Shown in pieces: positions 50,037 through 60,100 of a stretch of 64,000 nucleotides of DNA. Below the pieces are notes generated by a model. It worked only from the letters and a program-made list of their open reading frames with translations. It made no database searches and had not been told where the DNA came from. Both the position numbers and the translations under genes were made by a program. How positions within the stretch are numbered: the stretch's first letter is position 1; each line of letters begins with the position of its first letter. The DNA comes from Candidatus Anaerostipes excrementavium (GTDB taxonomy: Bacteria > Bacillota > Clostridia > Lachnospirales > Lachnospiraceae): the NCBI GenBank assembly GCA_019114985.1, contig DXEM01000032.1, positions 62,001 through 126,000 of the forward strand, given 5' to 3'.

Positions 50037-50951
50037 TTAAATTACAAAGTTTCTCAGATATTTTGCGCTTAAAACAACTGCTTTTTTTGCATCTTCCAGG
50101 CTATTTTCAAACGCCTTATCCTCTACCTCGATACATGTGTATCCTGTGTAACCAATATCTGTTAAAGCAGAGACATATTTCCCCCAATCTACATCCCCAA
50201 GTCCCGGCAGTTTCGGAGACATATATTGCAGCGGCGTCGCCATAATTCCCACATCTGCAAGTTTGTCCTGATATAGTTTAATATCTTTGTAATGAACATG
50301 AAAAATCTTATCCTTAAATTCATAGAGCGGCTGAATATAATCAATCATCTGCCATACAAAATGAGACGGATCATAATTGATTCCAAAATTCGGACTGTCA
50401 ATGATCTCAAAGACTCTTCTCCAATTGGCTGGTGTTGTCATAATATTTTGTCCGCCCGGCCACTCATCATTTGTAAAGAGCATCGGACAATTCTCGATCG
50501 CGATCTTAACTCCTTTCTCCTCTGCATATTTTACGATCGGCGGCCATACTTCTTTTACAATTTCCATATTATCATCTACGTTTTTCTTTGGATCACGACC
50601 TACAAATGTAGTAATCATATTCACATCCAACATTGCTGATGCATCAATCAATTTATAGATATGCTCAATATAACTCTTTCTTTTTTCAAGATCCGGTTCC
50701 AGTGTATTTGGATAATATGCCAGGGAAGAAATCTCTACCTTTTTCGCCGCACACAAATTTTTGATCTCCTCAGCTTTTTCCTCTGTTAGATTCGCAACGT
50801 CAATATGGCTGACGCCTGCGTATCTTCTTTGTGCGCCTCCTTGCGGCCAACAGGCAACTTCCAAACATTCCAGATGATGTTCTGCCGCAAAATCAACGAC
50901 CTCTTCCAATGTCATACCCTCGCAGATTGATGTAATAAATCCTAATTTCAT
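50037..50951 (-). CDS. Sugar phosphate isomerase/epimerase family protein
   Basis: 304 aa; MKLGFITSICEGMTLEEVVDFAAEHHLECLEVACW...GINYDPSHFVWQ...CIEVEDKAFE. Confidence 0.9.
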   Translation of the reverse strand: MKLGFITSICEGMTLEEVVDFAAEHHLECLEVACWPQGGAQRRYAGVSHIDVANLTEEKAEEIKNLCAAKKVEISSLAYYPNTLEPDLEKRKSYIEHIYKLIDASAMLDVNMITTFVGRDPKKNVDDNMEIVKEVWPPIVKYAEEKGVKIAIENCPMLFTNDEWPGGQNIMTTPANWRRVFEIIDSPNFGINYDPSHFVWQMIDYIQPLYEFKDKIFHVHYKDIKLYQDKLADVGIMATPLQYMSPKLPGLGDVDWGKYVSALTDIGYTGYTCIEVEDKAFENSLEDAKKAVVLSAKYLRNFVI

Positions 50952-51196
50952 TCTATTACTCCTCCATTTCTTCGACCAATTTTTTTCTTCTTGGTTTTAT
51001 TTTAGGTGAAATTTAGGAGATTCTCTTCCTGATTCTTATCGAAAAAAAAGCCTGATATTATCTTCTTCTTTACTATTTCTTGCACAAAAAAAGAAAAAGG
51101 CAAAAAAGGAATGTTATTTTTTGTCTTTTTCTATCTATTTATTTTTTATCGTTTTGATTTTTCTTTTGAATATTGTTATATTATACTTTCTTTTTC

Positions 51197-51245
51197 TTGT
51201 ACATATGTTCGATTTGTGTTATGATAAAAACAGAACATATATTCG
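51197..51245 (+). promoter_or_regulatory. Promoter with two LexA-like boxes
   Basis: TTGTAC (51197-51202), 17 bp, TATGAT (51220-51225); boxes TGTACATATGTTCG (51198-51211) and AGAACATATATTCG (51232-51245), each 2 mismatches from CGAAC-N4-GTTCG. Confidence 0.6.
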
Positions 51246-51258
51246 GAGGTTTTTCAAT

Positions 51259-52734
51259 ATGGAAACGGTTGCTTTTGAATTATCCCTTCAAGAGAAACTT
51301 AATATTCTGGCTGATGCAGCCAAGTATGACGTAGCGTGTACATCCAGCGGTTCCAGCCGCCGCGGAAGGAAAGGCCATCTTGGAAATACTGTTTCTGCCG
51401 GCATCTGCCACAGTTTTGCTTCCGATGGCAGATGCATCTCATTGCTGAAAATCTTATTTACCAATGAATGCATCTTTGACTGCAAATATTGCCTGAATCG
51501 ATCCAGTAATGATCAGCCAAGGGCCACTTTTACCCCGGAAGAGATCTGCACTTTGGTAACCGAATTTTACCGCCGGAATTATATTGAAGGACTGTTCTTG
51601 AGTTCAGGCATTGTCAAAAGCCCGACGTATACGATGGAACAGATGTATCAGGCCATCTATCTTCTTCGAACGAAGTACCGGTTTAACGGCTATATTCATG
51701 TAAAAGCGATTCCCGGAGCCCCGGAGGAATTGATTACTCAGATGGGATATCTGGCCGACCGCATGAGCGTGAATTTAGAACTCCCCACGACCGAAGGACT
51801 GGCAAAATTAGCGCCCCACAAGAAGCCGGAGAATCTGGTTCGGCCTCTGCGTCATATCCAGGATCACATCACCCGGCACCGCCTTGCCATCGGAAAAGAT
51901 CCGCAGATGGAACGTTCCAACGGAAATCGATACTTACCTCATACTATTTTTAAAGAAAACCCTTATCAGCGTTTATCTGCCGCAAAGATGCCTCTCCTGT
52001 CTTCTGCCGCATCACTGCCTTCTGCTGATCCGTCAGTACCATTCGTCCCTGCCGGACAGAGTACCCAGATGATCATCGGCGCTACAGGAGAAAATGATCT
52101 TCAGCTTCTGTCCACGACTCAGAAGCTATACCAGATGTATGATTTGAAACGAGTTTTCTTCTCCGCATATGTTCCGCTCAATGAAGATGCTGCGCTTCCT
52201 GCTCTTGGTACAGCGCCTCCTCTTCTTCGGGAACATCGATTGTATCAAGCCGATTGGCTCTTACGTTACTATGGATTCCATGCGGAAGAGCTATTAAGCC
52301 CGGACAAGCCGAACTTTAACATCCTGCTGGATCCAAAATGCGACTGGGCGCTCCGTCATCTGGAATATTTTCCTATGGAGATTAACAAAGCCTCTTACGC
52401 CGATCTTCTGCGTGTTCCCGGCATCGGTACCAAGTCTGCCAGTCGAATTGTCAAAAGCCGCCGAGGCAGTCTGCTGGATTTTCCCCATTTAAAGAAGATC
52501 GGCGTTGTATTAAAAAGGGCAAAATATTTTATCACCTGTAATGGAAAGATGATGCACCGTATCCCCATCGAAGAAGATTTCATCACCCAGCAGCTTATAT
52601 GTACAGACTCCAAAAAGAACTGGGAAATCGATCATCCTCAGACTTACCGACAGTTATCTTTGTTCGATGATTTCCATTTTCAGGCAGAAACGACCATTGA
52701 AGATACGCAAAAAACAATTTGGGGACAATTATAG
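51259..52734 (+). CDS. Putative DNA modification/repair radical SAM protein
   Basis: METVAFELSLQEKLNILADAAKYDVACTSSGSSRRG...FTNECIFDCKYCLNRSSNDQPRA (CX3CX2C), C-terminal helix-hairpin-helix LLRVPGIGTKSASRIV; start chosen at 51259. Confidence 0.92.
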   Translation: METVAFELSLQEKLNILADAAKYDVACTSSGSSRRGRKGHLGNTVSAGICHSFASDGRCISLLKILFTNECIFDCKYCLNRSSNDQPRATFTPEEICTLVTEFYRRNYIEGLFLSSGIVKSPTYTMEQMYQAIYLLRTKYRFNGYIHVKAIPGAPEELITQMGYLADRMSVNLELPTTEGLAKLAPHKKPENLVRPLRHIQDHITRHRLAIGKDPQMERSNGNRYLPHTIFKENPYQRLSAAKMPLLSSAASLPSADPSVPFVPAGQSTQMIIGATGENDLQLLSTTQKLYQMYDLKRVFFSAYVPLNEDAALPALGTAPPLLREHRLYQADWLLRYYGFHAEELLSPDKPNFNILLDPKCDWALRHLEYFPMEINKASYADLLRVPGIGTKSASRIVKSRRGSLLDFPHLKKIGVVLKRAKYFITCNGKMMHRIPIEEDFITQQLICTDSKKNWEIDHPQTYRQLSLFDDFHFQAETTIEDTQKTIWGQL

Positions 52735-52753
52735 TCGAAAGGATTTTCAAGAA

Positions 52754-53506
52754 ATGACGACCATATTTACATGCAAAGATCAATTTGATGATATGATGAC
52801 CTGCGTTTATGAAGCATGGGCTTCCAGGCTCGGACACGCGAATGTACGATTAAAAACAGAGCCTGTGGGCAATCTGGAATTATTCTGTGAATATCGGCAT
52901 GTAGATGCCGATTCCAAAAAGACTGCCAGTGTGATCCGTTCCATTCAAAAAAAGATCTCTCCTTTGGCTTATTCTATGATTTATAAAGCTGCTATGTCCG
53001 ATCAGGAAGATAAATTAGACGCAATTTATCGATTCGTTATTGCCGGATTTTACTACGGCGCATCGGTAACAAACTATCTGCAGGAATCGGTTGTCATGCG
53101 AATTTTTGAATTGAACCGCAAAGTCTCTAACGAGGCACACTATCATAAGGAATTTCTGCGATTTGCCAACTTAGAACACCAAGTGCTGGTCAGCCACATC
53201 GAACCGAAAGCCAACGTTCTGACTTTGGTCGCTCCTCATTTTGCAGACAGACTTCCATCCGAAAATTGGATGATCATTGACGATACCAGAAGTCTTGCAA
53301 TTGTCCATCCTGCTGACTCCAAATACTATCTTACAAGTCTCACCCAAAAAGAAATGGACCGCTTATCCCGAAAGACAAACGATCCATTTACAGAATTATG
53401 GAAAGGCTTTTTTCAAAATATCGGCATCAAAGAACGCCGCAATCCCAAATGTCAAAGGAACATGCTTCCTCTCTGGTATCGAAAACACATGCCGGAATTC
53501 CATTAA
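52754..53506 (+). CDS. TIGR03915 family putative DNA repair protein (DUF4130)
   Basis: MTTIFTCKDQFDDMMTCVYEAWASRLGHANVRL...FLRFANLEHQVLVSHIEPKANVLTLVAPHFADRLPSENWMIIDDTR; partner of the radical SAM protein. Confidence 0.9.
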   Translation: MTTIFTCKDQFDDMMTCVYEAWASRLGHANVRLKTEPVGNLELFCEYRHVDADSKKTASVIRSIQKKISPLAYSMIYKAAMSDQEDKLDAIYRFVIAGFYYGASVTNYLQESVVMRIFELNRKVSNEAHYHKEFLRFANLEHQVLVSHIEPKANVLTLVAPHFADRLPSENWMIIDDTRSLAIVHPADSKYYLTSLTQKEMDRLSRKTNDPFTELWKGFFQNIGIKERRNPKCQRNMLPLWYRKHMPEFH

Positions 53507-53514
53507 TTTCTGCA

Positions 53515-53979
53515 TTATATATAAGAATTCTCTATCAGATATGTAAGCAAAGCCTCACATCCTTCTTTCACATCCCGATATGTCTCATCGAAGTTGCCTG
53601 TATACCAAGGATCCGAGATATCTCTTGGATGTTCTGAAAAATCCAGAAGCAAATGCATCTTTCCATCCGGATCCCCTCCGGTGATCCGCTTCATATTACG
53701 AAGATTGAAACGCTCCATTCCAATCAGAAAATCATAGTCTTCATAATCCTGCCGTGTCATCTGGACAGCATAATGTTCCAATACCGGAACTCCCACCTGA
53801 CGCAACTTGCTTACTGTCCCATAATGAGGGCGATTGCCAATCTCCTCTCTGCTGGTAGCCGCAGAATCAATATAAAACTTGTCCTTCAAACCACGCTTGT
53901 TTACCAAATCCTGGAAAACAAACTGAGACATGGTGCTGCGACAAATATTTCCATGACACAAAAATAATATCTTAATCAT
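53515..53979 (-). CDS. Low molecular weight protein-tyrosine phosphatase
   Basis: 154 aa; ILFLCHGNICRSTMSQFVF (CX5R loop), DPWYTGNFDETYRDV. Confidence 0.95.
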   Translation of the reverse strand: MIKILFLCHGNICRSTMSQFVFQDLVNKRGLKDKFYIDSAATSREEIGNRPHYGTVSKLRQVGVPVLEHYAVQMTRQDYEDYDFLIGMERFNLRNMKRITGGDPDGKMHLLLDFSEHPRDISDPWYTGNFDETYRDVKEGCEALLTYLIENSYI

Positions 53980-54195
53980 GTTTGAAAATCCTCCTAAAAT
54001 GCTCTATTTTGCCCTGTTTTGCCTCGATTTTCCGGGTATGTAAATGCCTTTGGAATTGTTAAATGTATCACAGAATAGGCAAATCGGAACAAATCGAAGC
54101 AAGCTGAGACCGTCAAAAGTAGTAGAAACGGGGGTGTGTTACTACTGCGACTATTCTATCATAAATCCGGTCGTTTGAGGAGTCGTAAGAAAAAA

Positions 54196-54215
54196 CGCTC
54201 CGCCGAAGCAGAGCG
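54196..54215 (-). terminator. UUCG-tetraloop terminator
   Basis: Minus strand CGCTCTGC-TTCG-GCGGAGCG-TTTTTT. Confidence 0.8.
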
Positions 54216-54271
54216 CCTTGTGTTCTTTCCTTGTCAGCGGATACTCGCAATCCGCTCTGCTCCTTGCTCGT

Positions 54272-54304
54272 GAAAAATGGGCTGCAACCCACAGCCCATT
54301 TTTC
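54272..54304. repeat. 13-bp perfect inverted repeat (hairpin)
   Basis: GAAAAATGGGCTG-CAACCCA-CAGCCCATTTTTC. Confidence 0.9.
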
Positions 54305-54344
54305 AAATTGCCCGGAACATTTTCTGTGATACGTTTTTTCTCCA

Positions 54345-54758
54345 TCATCTTTTTATAAGTTCGTCAAAAACAGATACCACATATTCAGCAACAGTGCAGT
54401 CCTGTTCCTCAGTTCCGCCGCCCACGCCGATACCTCCAACAATTTTTCCATTCACAAACAGCGGATAACCGCCTGCGACCAGGGTAATTCTTGAATCGTT
54501 TGTCTGAATTGCCATCAGAGAACCACCTTCTTTTGCAGCTTCAGCCACATCCTTTGTCCTGCACTGTGTTACAGCGGAAGTATAGGCCTTGCCCGGTACG
54601 AGCGTGGTACTCAGAACAAGCGCTTCACCAAATCTGCGGAAAACTCGTGGCAAGCCACTTTCATCATAAACCGCAAAGCTAATGTCAAACCCCATTTCTG
54701 TACTTTTTTGCAGTGCTGCTACACACAGCTTATCGCAAACTTCATTTGATAAATACAT
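54345..54758 (-). CDS. GlcG/HbpS-like heme-binding family protein
   Basis: MYLSNEVCDKLCVAALQKSTEMGFDISFAVYDESGLPRVFRRFGEALVLSTTLVPGKAYTSAVTQ...GGYPLFVNGKIVGGIGVGGGTEEQD; start chosen at 54758. Confidence 0.85.
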   Translation of the reverse strand: MYLSNEVCDKLCVAALQKSTEMGFDISFAVYDESGLPRVFRRFGEALVLSTTLVPGKAYTSAVTQCRTKDVAEAAKEGGSLMAIQTNDSRITLVAGGYPLFVNGKIVGGIGVGGGTEEQDCTVAEYVVSVFDELIKR

Positions 54759-54841
54759 AAAGATTCCTCCTGCCTTTGAATTCATCTTCATTTTACAGGA
54801 GGCACTTTTAAGCTTCTTGCATATTTCTCCGAAGAAATCAC

Positions 54842-55726
54842 CTAATTCTCCGAAAGAGACTTGATACGATGGATGTCGTCCTTTGGAGAGAAACCGAACA
54901 TCTTCCGATATTCACGGATAAACTGAGAAAAATTATCATAACCAACCTCTGAGGCGGCTTCCGAAACATTTTTATCCTCATCCAGCATCAACCGTCTTGC
55001 TTCAGTCAGCCTCAACCGCTTCTGGCACTGTAGAGGCGCCATTCCTACGGCGCTGCGGAATTTATCATGAAAAACTGATAGGCTCATGTTAAACTTTTTC
55101 GCAAGTTTCTCCACCGTAAAGGCCTCTTTGTAGTTTTCCTTGATCCATGTATTGGCTTCATAAATATCCCCGCTGTTTTGCAGCCGAATTATGCTTTCCA
55201 TAAACTCCGTGCCGGATTTTCCGCACAGAAGGTGAAAGATGATTTCTCTTCGTATATTCCTGCCGAGGAATTCAGCTTTAACCGGGTCATCCGCTATCTC
55301 CAACAGGCGGGTAACACTGCGGGTAACTTCGCCATCGGACATATCCATCATCTGTTCAGACTGCTGTCCGCCGGCAATCCTTCCAATCAGGTCCTTATCC
55401 AACTCAAGGAGAATAGTTATGACATCGCTCGGATTAAACTCCACAGACACAGCGACAAACCTCTGGCTGTCCGATTTTGCCAATATATAGCCGGTTTCAG
55501 GTGTATCAATGGCAGATATAGAGTATTGACCACTTTCATAGTCCATAATTCCGGCTGGTGTGTACAATCTGAGCGTACCTTCCACCACCAGATAGATGTA
55601 CGCTGCGTCTGTCTGGGGCATTTCTATATTTTGCGTCAGTGAACAGTGGATATTCACATATGGAAGGGAGGTCGGATTGTTTCCTTCTGATATTTCCCGA
55701 CCGTGCAAAACATCGTAGGGCTGCAT
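54842..55726 (-). CDS. AraC-family transcriptional regulator
   Basis: 294 aa; N-terminal cupin-like; C-terminal FTVEKLAKKFNMSLSVFHDKFRSAVGMAPLQCQKRLRLTEARRLMLDEDKNVSEAASEVGYDNFSQFIREYRKMFG. Confidence 0.93.
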   Translation of the reverse strand: MQPYDVLHGREISEGNNPTSLPYVNIHCSLTQNIEMPQTDAAYIYLVVEGTLRLYTPAGIMDYESGQYSISAIDTPETGYILAKSDSQRFVAVSVEFNPSDVITILLELDKDLIGRIAGGQQSEQMMDMSDGEVTRSVTRLLEIADDPVKAEFLGRNIRREIIFHLLCGKSGTEFMESIIRLQNSGDIYEANTWIKENYKEAFTVEKLAKKFNMSLSVFHDKFRSAVGMAPLQCQKRLRLTEARRLMLDEDKNVSEAASEVGYDNFSQFIREYRKMFGFSPKDDIHRIKSLSEN

Positions 55727-55850
55727 CTCTCATTCACCTGCCTTTCCATTGACTTTTATGCATGATATTATATGTTTATAAAGCGCAAAGGTCAATAAAT
55801 ATATATTTTTAACCGAATTGACACAGAAAATCAATTCTAATTTTTATGAA

Positions 55851-56831
55851 TTAAATTTGTAAACTTTCTGCATATTTAAACTCAATGACTTCTCTAGGGC
55901 TAGTTTCAACATATGCCTGCTCTTTATGCATAAATGCAATAATGTCATTTTTACCCATTTTACCAAGTTTATCTATGACTAAATCCAGTATTTCCTTGTC
56001 ATCTTTTGATAATGCTGAAAACTTGCATTCTCCACTTAAAGCGAAATGATAAGCAATTGTTTCACCCATATCAACTTCCTCGCAAGGAATATCCTTTAAG
56101 TCAATGATTGAATTATGCCCTACAGGAACGGCTCCCATTGGCAGTGCCTGATAAACCAATCCTGTAATCGCGCGCCTTCTTCTTTTATAAGCCAACGCAT
56201 CTGCATACCACATAAGCTTCATCAATTTGACTTTGTAAAGATTTGTAACTTTAGAAGAAGCAGCAAAATATCTGATCACATCAACAACCTTATCAAGTGA
56301 AAGTGGAGTATTCCCATGAAACATCTTATTACCCTGAAATCTTGCATAACTTGCCTCAATAGCTTTTCTCAAATATGCATCTTGATCCTCTTCAAATAAT
56401 GAAGTTGCCGCCTCCATATATTTTTGATAAGATTCAGCTGATAAGCTGTCTTTTGCGTCATTTAGTAAAGACAAGAACCATTCTGGATCCTGATCAATTT
56501 TCTTTAAAATTGTGTCATGGGCTTTATCTTGAACCTGATGGCTCTCATATCTGGTAATGGTTTTACCGCCCCAACCTAGCAAAACGCATAAATCACTCTG
56601 GCTAATACCATATTTTGCTCTTATTCCGCTTATCTGAGTCGATGTCAAAAGACCTTTCTTTTCTCTATATGAATCCTTCATTCTAGCATCATTATCCTGT
56701 ATCTGTTTTTCATCCATATACAGTTCTTCTGCCAAATCGCAATACAAATAATAGGCTTCATAGTCTACTTCTGTATTCTTAAAAGTGGCCTTATCCATAA
56801 CAAGAACTGTTTTCACTTCATGCTCTTCCAT
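55851..56831 (-). CDS. XRE HTH + Panacea (DUF4065) antitoxin-like protein
   Basis: 326 aa; HTH TSTQISGIRAKYGISQSDLCVLLGWGGKTITRYESHQVQDKAHD; Panacea-like LYKVKLMKLMWYADALAYKRRRRAITGLVYQALPMGAVPVGHNSIIDL. N-terminal zinc finger appears degenerate or absent. Confidence 0.8.
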   Translation of the reverse strand: MEEHEVKTVLVMDKATFKNTEVDYEAYYLYCDLAEELYMDEKQIQDNDARMKDSYREKKGLLTSTQISGIRAKYGISQSDLCVLLGWGGKTITRYESHQVQDKAHDTILKKIDQDPEWFLSLLNDAKDSLSAESYQKYMEAATSLFEEDQDAYLRKAIEASYARFQGNKMFHGNTPLSLDKVVDVIRYFAASSKVTNLYKVKLMKLMWYADALAYKRRRRAITGLVYQALPMGAVPVGHNSIIDLKDIPCEEVDMGETIAYHFALSGECKFSALSKDDKEILDLVIDKLGKMGKNDIIAFMHKEQAYVETSPREVIEFKYAESLQI

Positions 56832-56950
56832 GCAGCATGGGCTCTGTCCTTTGTATGTAAAGGCTTATGTTCCTCACAATATATCTGGCCGTGCGGTATC
56901 AGCGTTGCACAGCCATGATGTTTACACATTATATTCGGTGTTCTTGGCAT
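56813..56950 (-). pseudogene. Truncated phage-type HNH endonuclease N-terminus
   Basis: MPRTPNIMCKHHGCATLIPHGQIYCEEHKPLHTKDRAHAAWKSMK*; the Cys-rich N-terminal segment of phage HNH endonucleases, ending before the HNH core. Confidence 0.55.
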
Positions 56951-57054
56951 ATACACCTCCCACTAATTCGAGCCTTGAAGGATTACTACCAATGCATGAA
57001 TACGATGCACTTTGTTCAATCAACCACTGCAAATTTTCACGGTTAATAAAGAAA

Positions 57055-57087
57055 ACAGCCCCACAGATGATCCATCCATATGGCTGT
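57055..57087 (-). terminator. Terminator of the M6-protease-like gene
   Basis: ACAGCC...GGCTGT followed on the minus strand by TTTCTTTATT. Confidence 0.5.
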
Positions 57088-57107
57088 TCCTTATACTTTA
57101 AAATGAT

Positions 57108-60100
57108 TTATTTTTTTGCATTCTCACGCTTGATGATAAAAATGAAGATCCCCATGCTTAAGAGAGATAACACGAGCAGAAGTATAAGTCTTGCCGGATC
57201 TGCTTCATCTCCGGCCTTAACAGTATTCTTCTTTTTCTTGTCAACTGATGATGCTTTACTCTTTGATGACTGCTTGTTCTCATCAGATGTCTTTGAATCG
57301 GACTCTTTCTGCTCTGTTGTCGCAGGTTTCTCTTCCGGCTTGCCAGTGCCCGATTGTTCCGTAGATGCTTCACCGCCGGAAGGTTTTTCTGTAGATGGTT
57401 TTTCTTCAGAAGGTTTTTCTGTGGATGGTCTATCTTCAGAAGGCTTATCTGTGGACGGTTTGTCCTCAGAAGGCTTGTCTGTAGATGGTTCATCTGAAGA
57501 ATCATCTTTCTTTTCTACTGTGATCTCAATGCTTCCTTCGATCGGTGCGTAATTTGCAGACTTCGGTGTGAATACCCATTTTGCTGTATGTGTGCCGGCA
57601 TTGAATGCTGCATCCGGGTCTTTCCAGCTTAAGGTTCCCTCCAAGACTTCATCATTGACGCCTGTAAAGGAACCGCTCAAAGAAATACTTGACAATGGTT
57701 TTCCTGCCTCCAGCTTTCCGCAAGTGATGTCTTTTGCTTTCTTTGGATTGGCTTTAGTGATTCCTGTTTCCACTTCTAATGCAGCAGGAGTTTCTAATTT
57801 ATAATTTTGCCGAGCGCTGCCTGTGAGTGTCAATCCGGATACGACGATCTTTTTGGTACCGGCATCAGCGCTTGCATAAGCCGCTGTAAACTGATCGCTT
57901 ACAGTAACATCATCTTTATCAAAGATTCCTTTTATGTCTTTCACATTGATTTTGGCTCCTTTTGGAAGACTGACAGTACCGTCATAGGTCTTTGTTGTTG
58001 TACCTTCCATATCGAAAGTGACAGTCACTGACTTTCTGTCTACCTGAATCTCCTTGACTCCTGTGATCTCTGCATATGCGCTGTCATTTGGAACAAAGCG
58101 CCATTCCGCCTGATATTTCCCGGCATTTGGCACAATGCTGCCGTCTTTCCAGGTAATCGTGCCTGCAACTGCTGTCTTAGAATCAGGATCTATCATATTC
58201 GCAGTGAGCTTTAGATTATTTAATGCTTGACCGTATGTCAGTGTTCCCTGCGTTGTTACCGTTCCTGTCGGTATCTTCCGATTGCTGCTTTTCACTGTGA
58301 GTGGCACTGTAAAATCTTCAAAGTTAGAGGATTTTACGGTGATTTTAATGGTTCCGATCTCTGTTTCCGCAGTGCTGCTCACATCCTCAATCGGAAGAGT
58401 CAGCTTGCCGTCTTTGATTTCTGCTCCATCTTTATAATAATCACCTAATGCGATAGGCTTCTGCAGTTCATAAGATATGCCGCCCCATTTCTGAACACCA
58501 GACAGAGAAGGAAGAAGCTGATTCAGATCATACGAATAATTGTACTTCGTATTGTTTGACACCATCAGATATTTTTGGCTTGTCTGAGGAGCCGCTGCTT
58601 TCCGGATCGTTCCTGTCTTTGTTGGTGCTTCCGGTGTTATATAATAATCGTCGGCTCCGCTGACATAATCCACTTTGAAGTTCTTTACAGAAAGCGTCTG
58701 ATTCTTTGCATCCGGACTTTCGTATTCAATCGTACCGCTGACGGATGCTTCCTGATTAAGAACACCATCCAGCGACAAAGCTGCTGCTTTCGGAGCAGTA
58801 GTTGTTCCATCATATGTTTTATCCAATGTTCCGGTGATAGACGCTGTCAGCTTTTTCTTGGCAAGAGATATCTCAGTACTATCTTTGAGTGATACGCTAT
58901 CGCCATCCACAGAGCACACTGCTATCCGGAGATTCTCGCCCGTTGGAAGAATCTTTTTCGTGGTATCATAACTAAATGTAACCGGAGTACCGTCCTTAAC
59001 GGTTACAGGTTCTGTCAGCTTTATTAATGCTCCATCCGGCTTGCGATAATACAGAGCCATTTTCTTTCCATCTGCCCCTGTTGTCTCAACTGTTACATCC
59101 ATCTTGTCTCCATAGACGAAATCTTTGCTGACCGTTCCATTATTCTTTACTGAAGTAATAGAAGTTATAGATGGTACCTCAGATACCAGGAAGGTAAACG
59201 TATTCTTGATATTCGTGTCACTCTTCAAAGTAACTGTCGCCGTCTGTTCTCCGAGAGTTTTGGCAATCAGTTTCCCATTTTCTTCTGTTCCAAAACCTGT
59301 TACTGTATATTCTCCTTCTTTCAATTCTCTCGTATTCTTCTGATAATTCGCCGTGACTTTCAGACCTTTCAGACTCATTTCGTCACCGACTGTATAAGAG
59401 ACCTTATCAGGCGGAGTGATTGTAAGAGATAATAGAGCATTGCTGATTGTCTTCTCTTTTATAACAGCATTTCCAGACATCCACTCCCTATATCCAATCA
59501 ATAGGGTATCACCGGATGCAATCATGGAGTAATTTGTTCCATTAACACCTGAATCTACAGCAAGACCTTCCTTCGTCAGTTTACCCTCTGTAACTTCATA
59601 GACATATACACCTGTTTTCCCACTGGTAGCAGGACCGGTCACCACATACAGATTCCCTTGGGCAACCGCTAATTTCGGAGAATCGCTGTCTATCGCATCA
59701 GAGGCATACTCTTTCCAAGTATTCTCAGCCGCATTGTATTTTTTTACGGTCAACTCCGATGCTGATGCGGAAACGAAATACAGTTCCTGATTGTATGTAA
59801 TGACATCATATGAAGAAGACTGACCAGCGTCTGCCAGTGTTGTAAAAGCAGAAGTTCCATCATATTTTTTCAGTTTTATGTCGTCATCATCCCGATAGGC
59901 TATTACCAGATTTCCTTTTTGCTCTAAAACCCTTGGAGAACTGATGTAATTTCTGGAAGCTGTTGGATTGGCTACGGACATTACATCTCCTAATTGTATC
60001 ACACTATCTCCAACGATAATCTTACGTGCATAAAGTTTCTTAAAATCGAGAACATATGAAATATATAATTGATCCCCTGCCACACCAATATCCAGTTGAG

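Noticed and set aside
54151-54348. 65-aa minus-strand ORF
   Set aside because: It spans a UUCG terminator and a perfect hairpin, so it is most likely non-coding.
57365-57495. CRISPR-like or mobile repeat
   Set aside because: The ~30-bp repeat is in frame within a coding region and encodes a Pro/Ser/Asp/Glu stalk.
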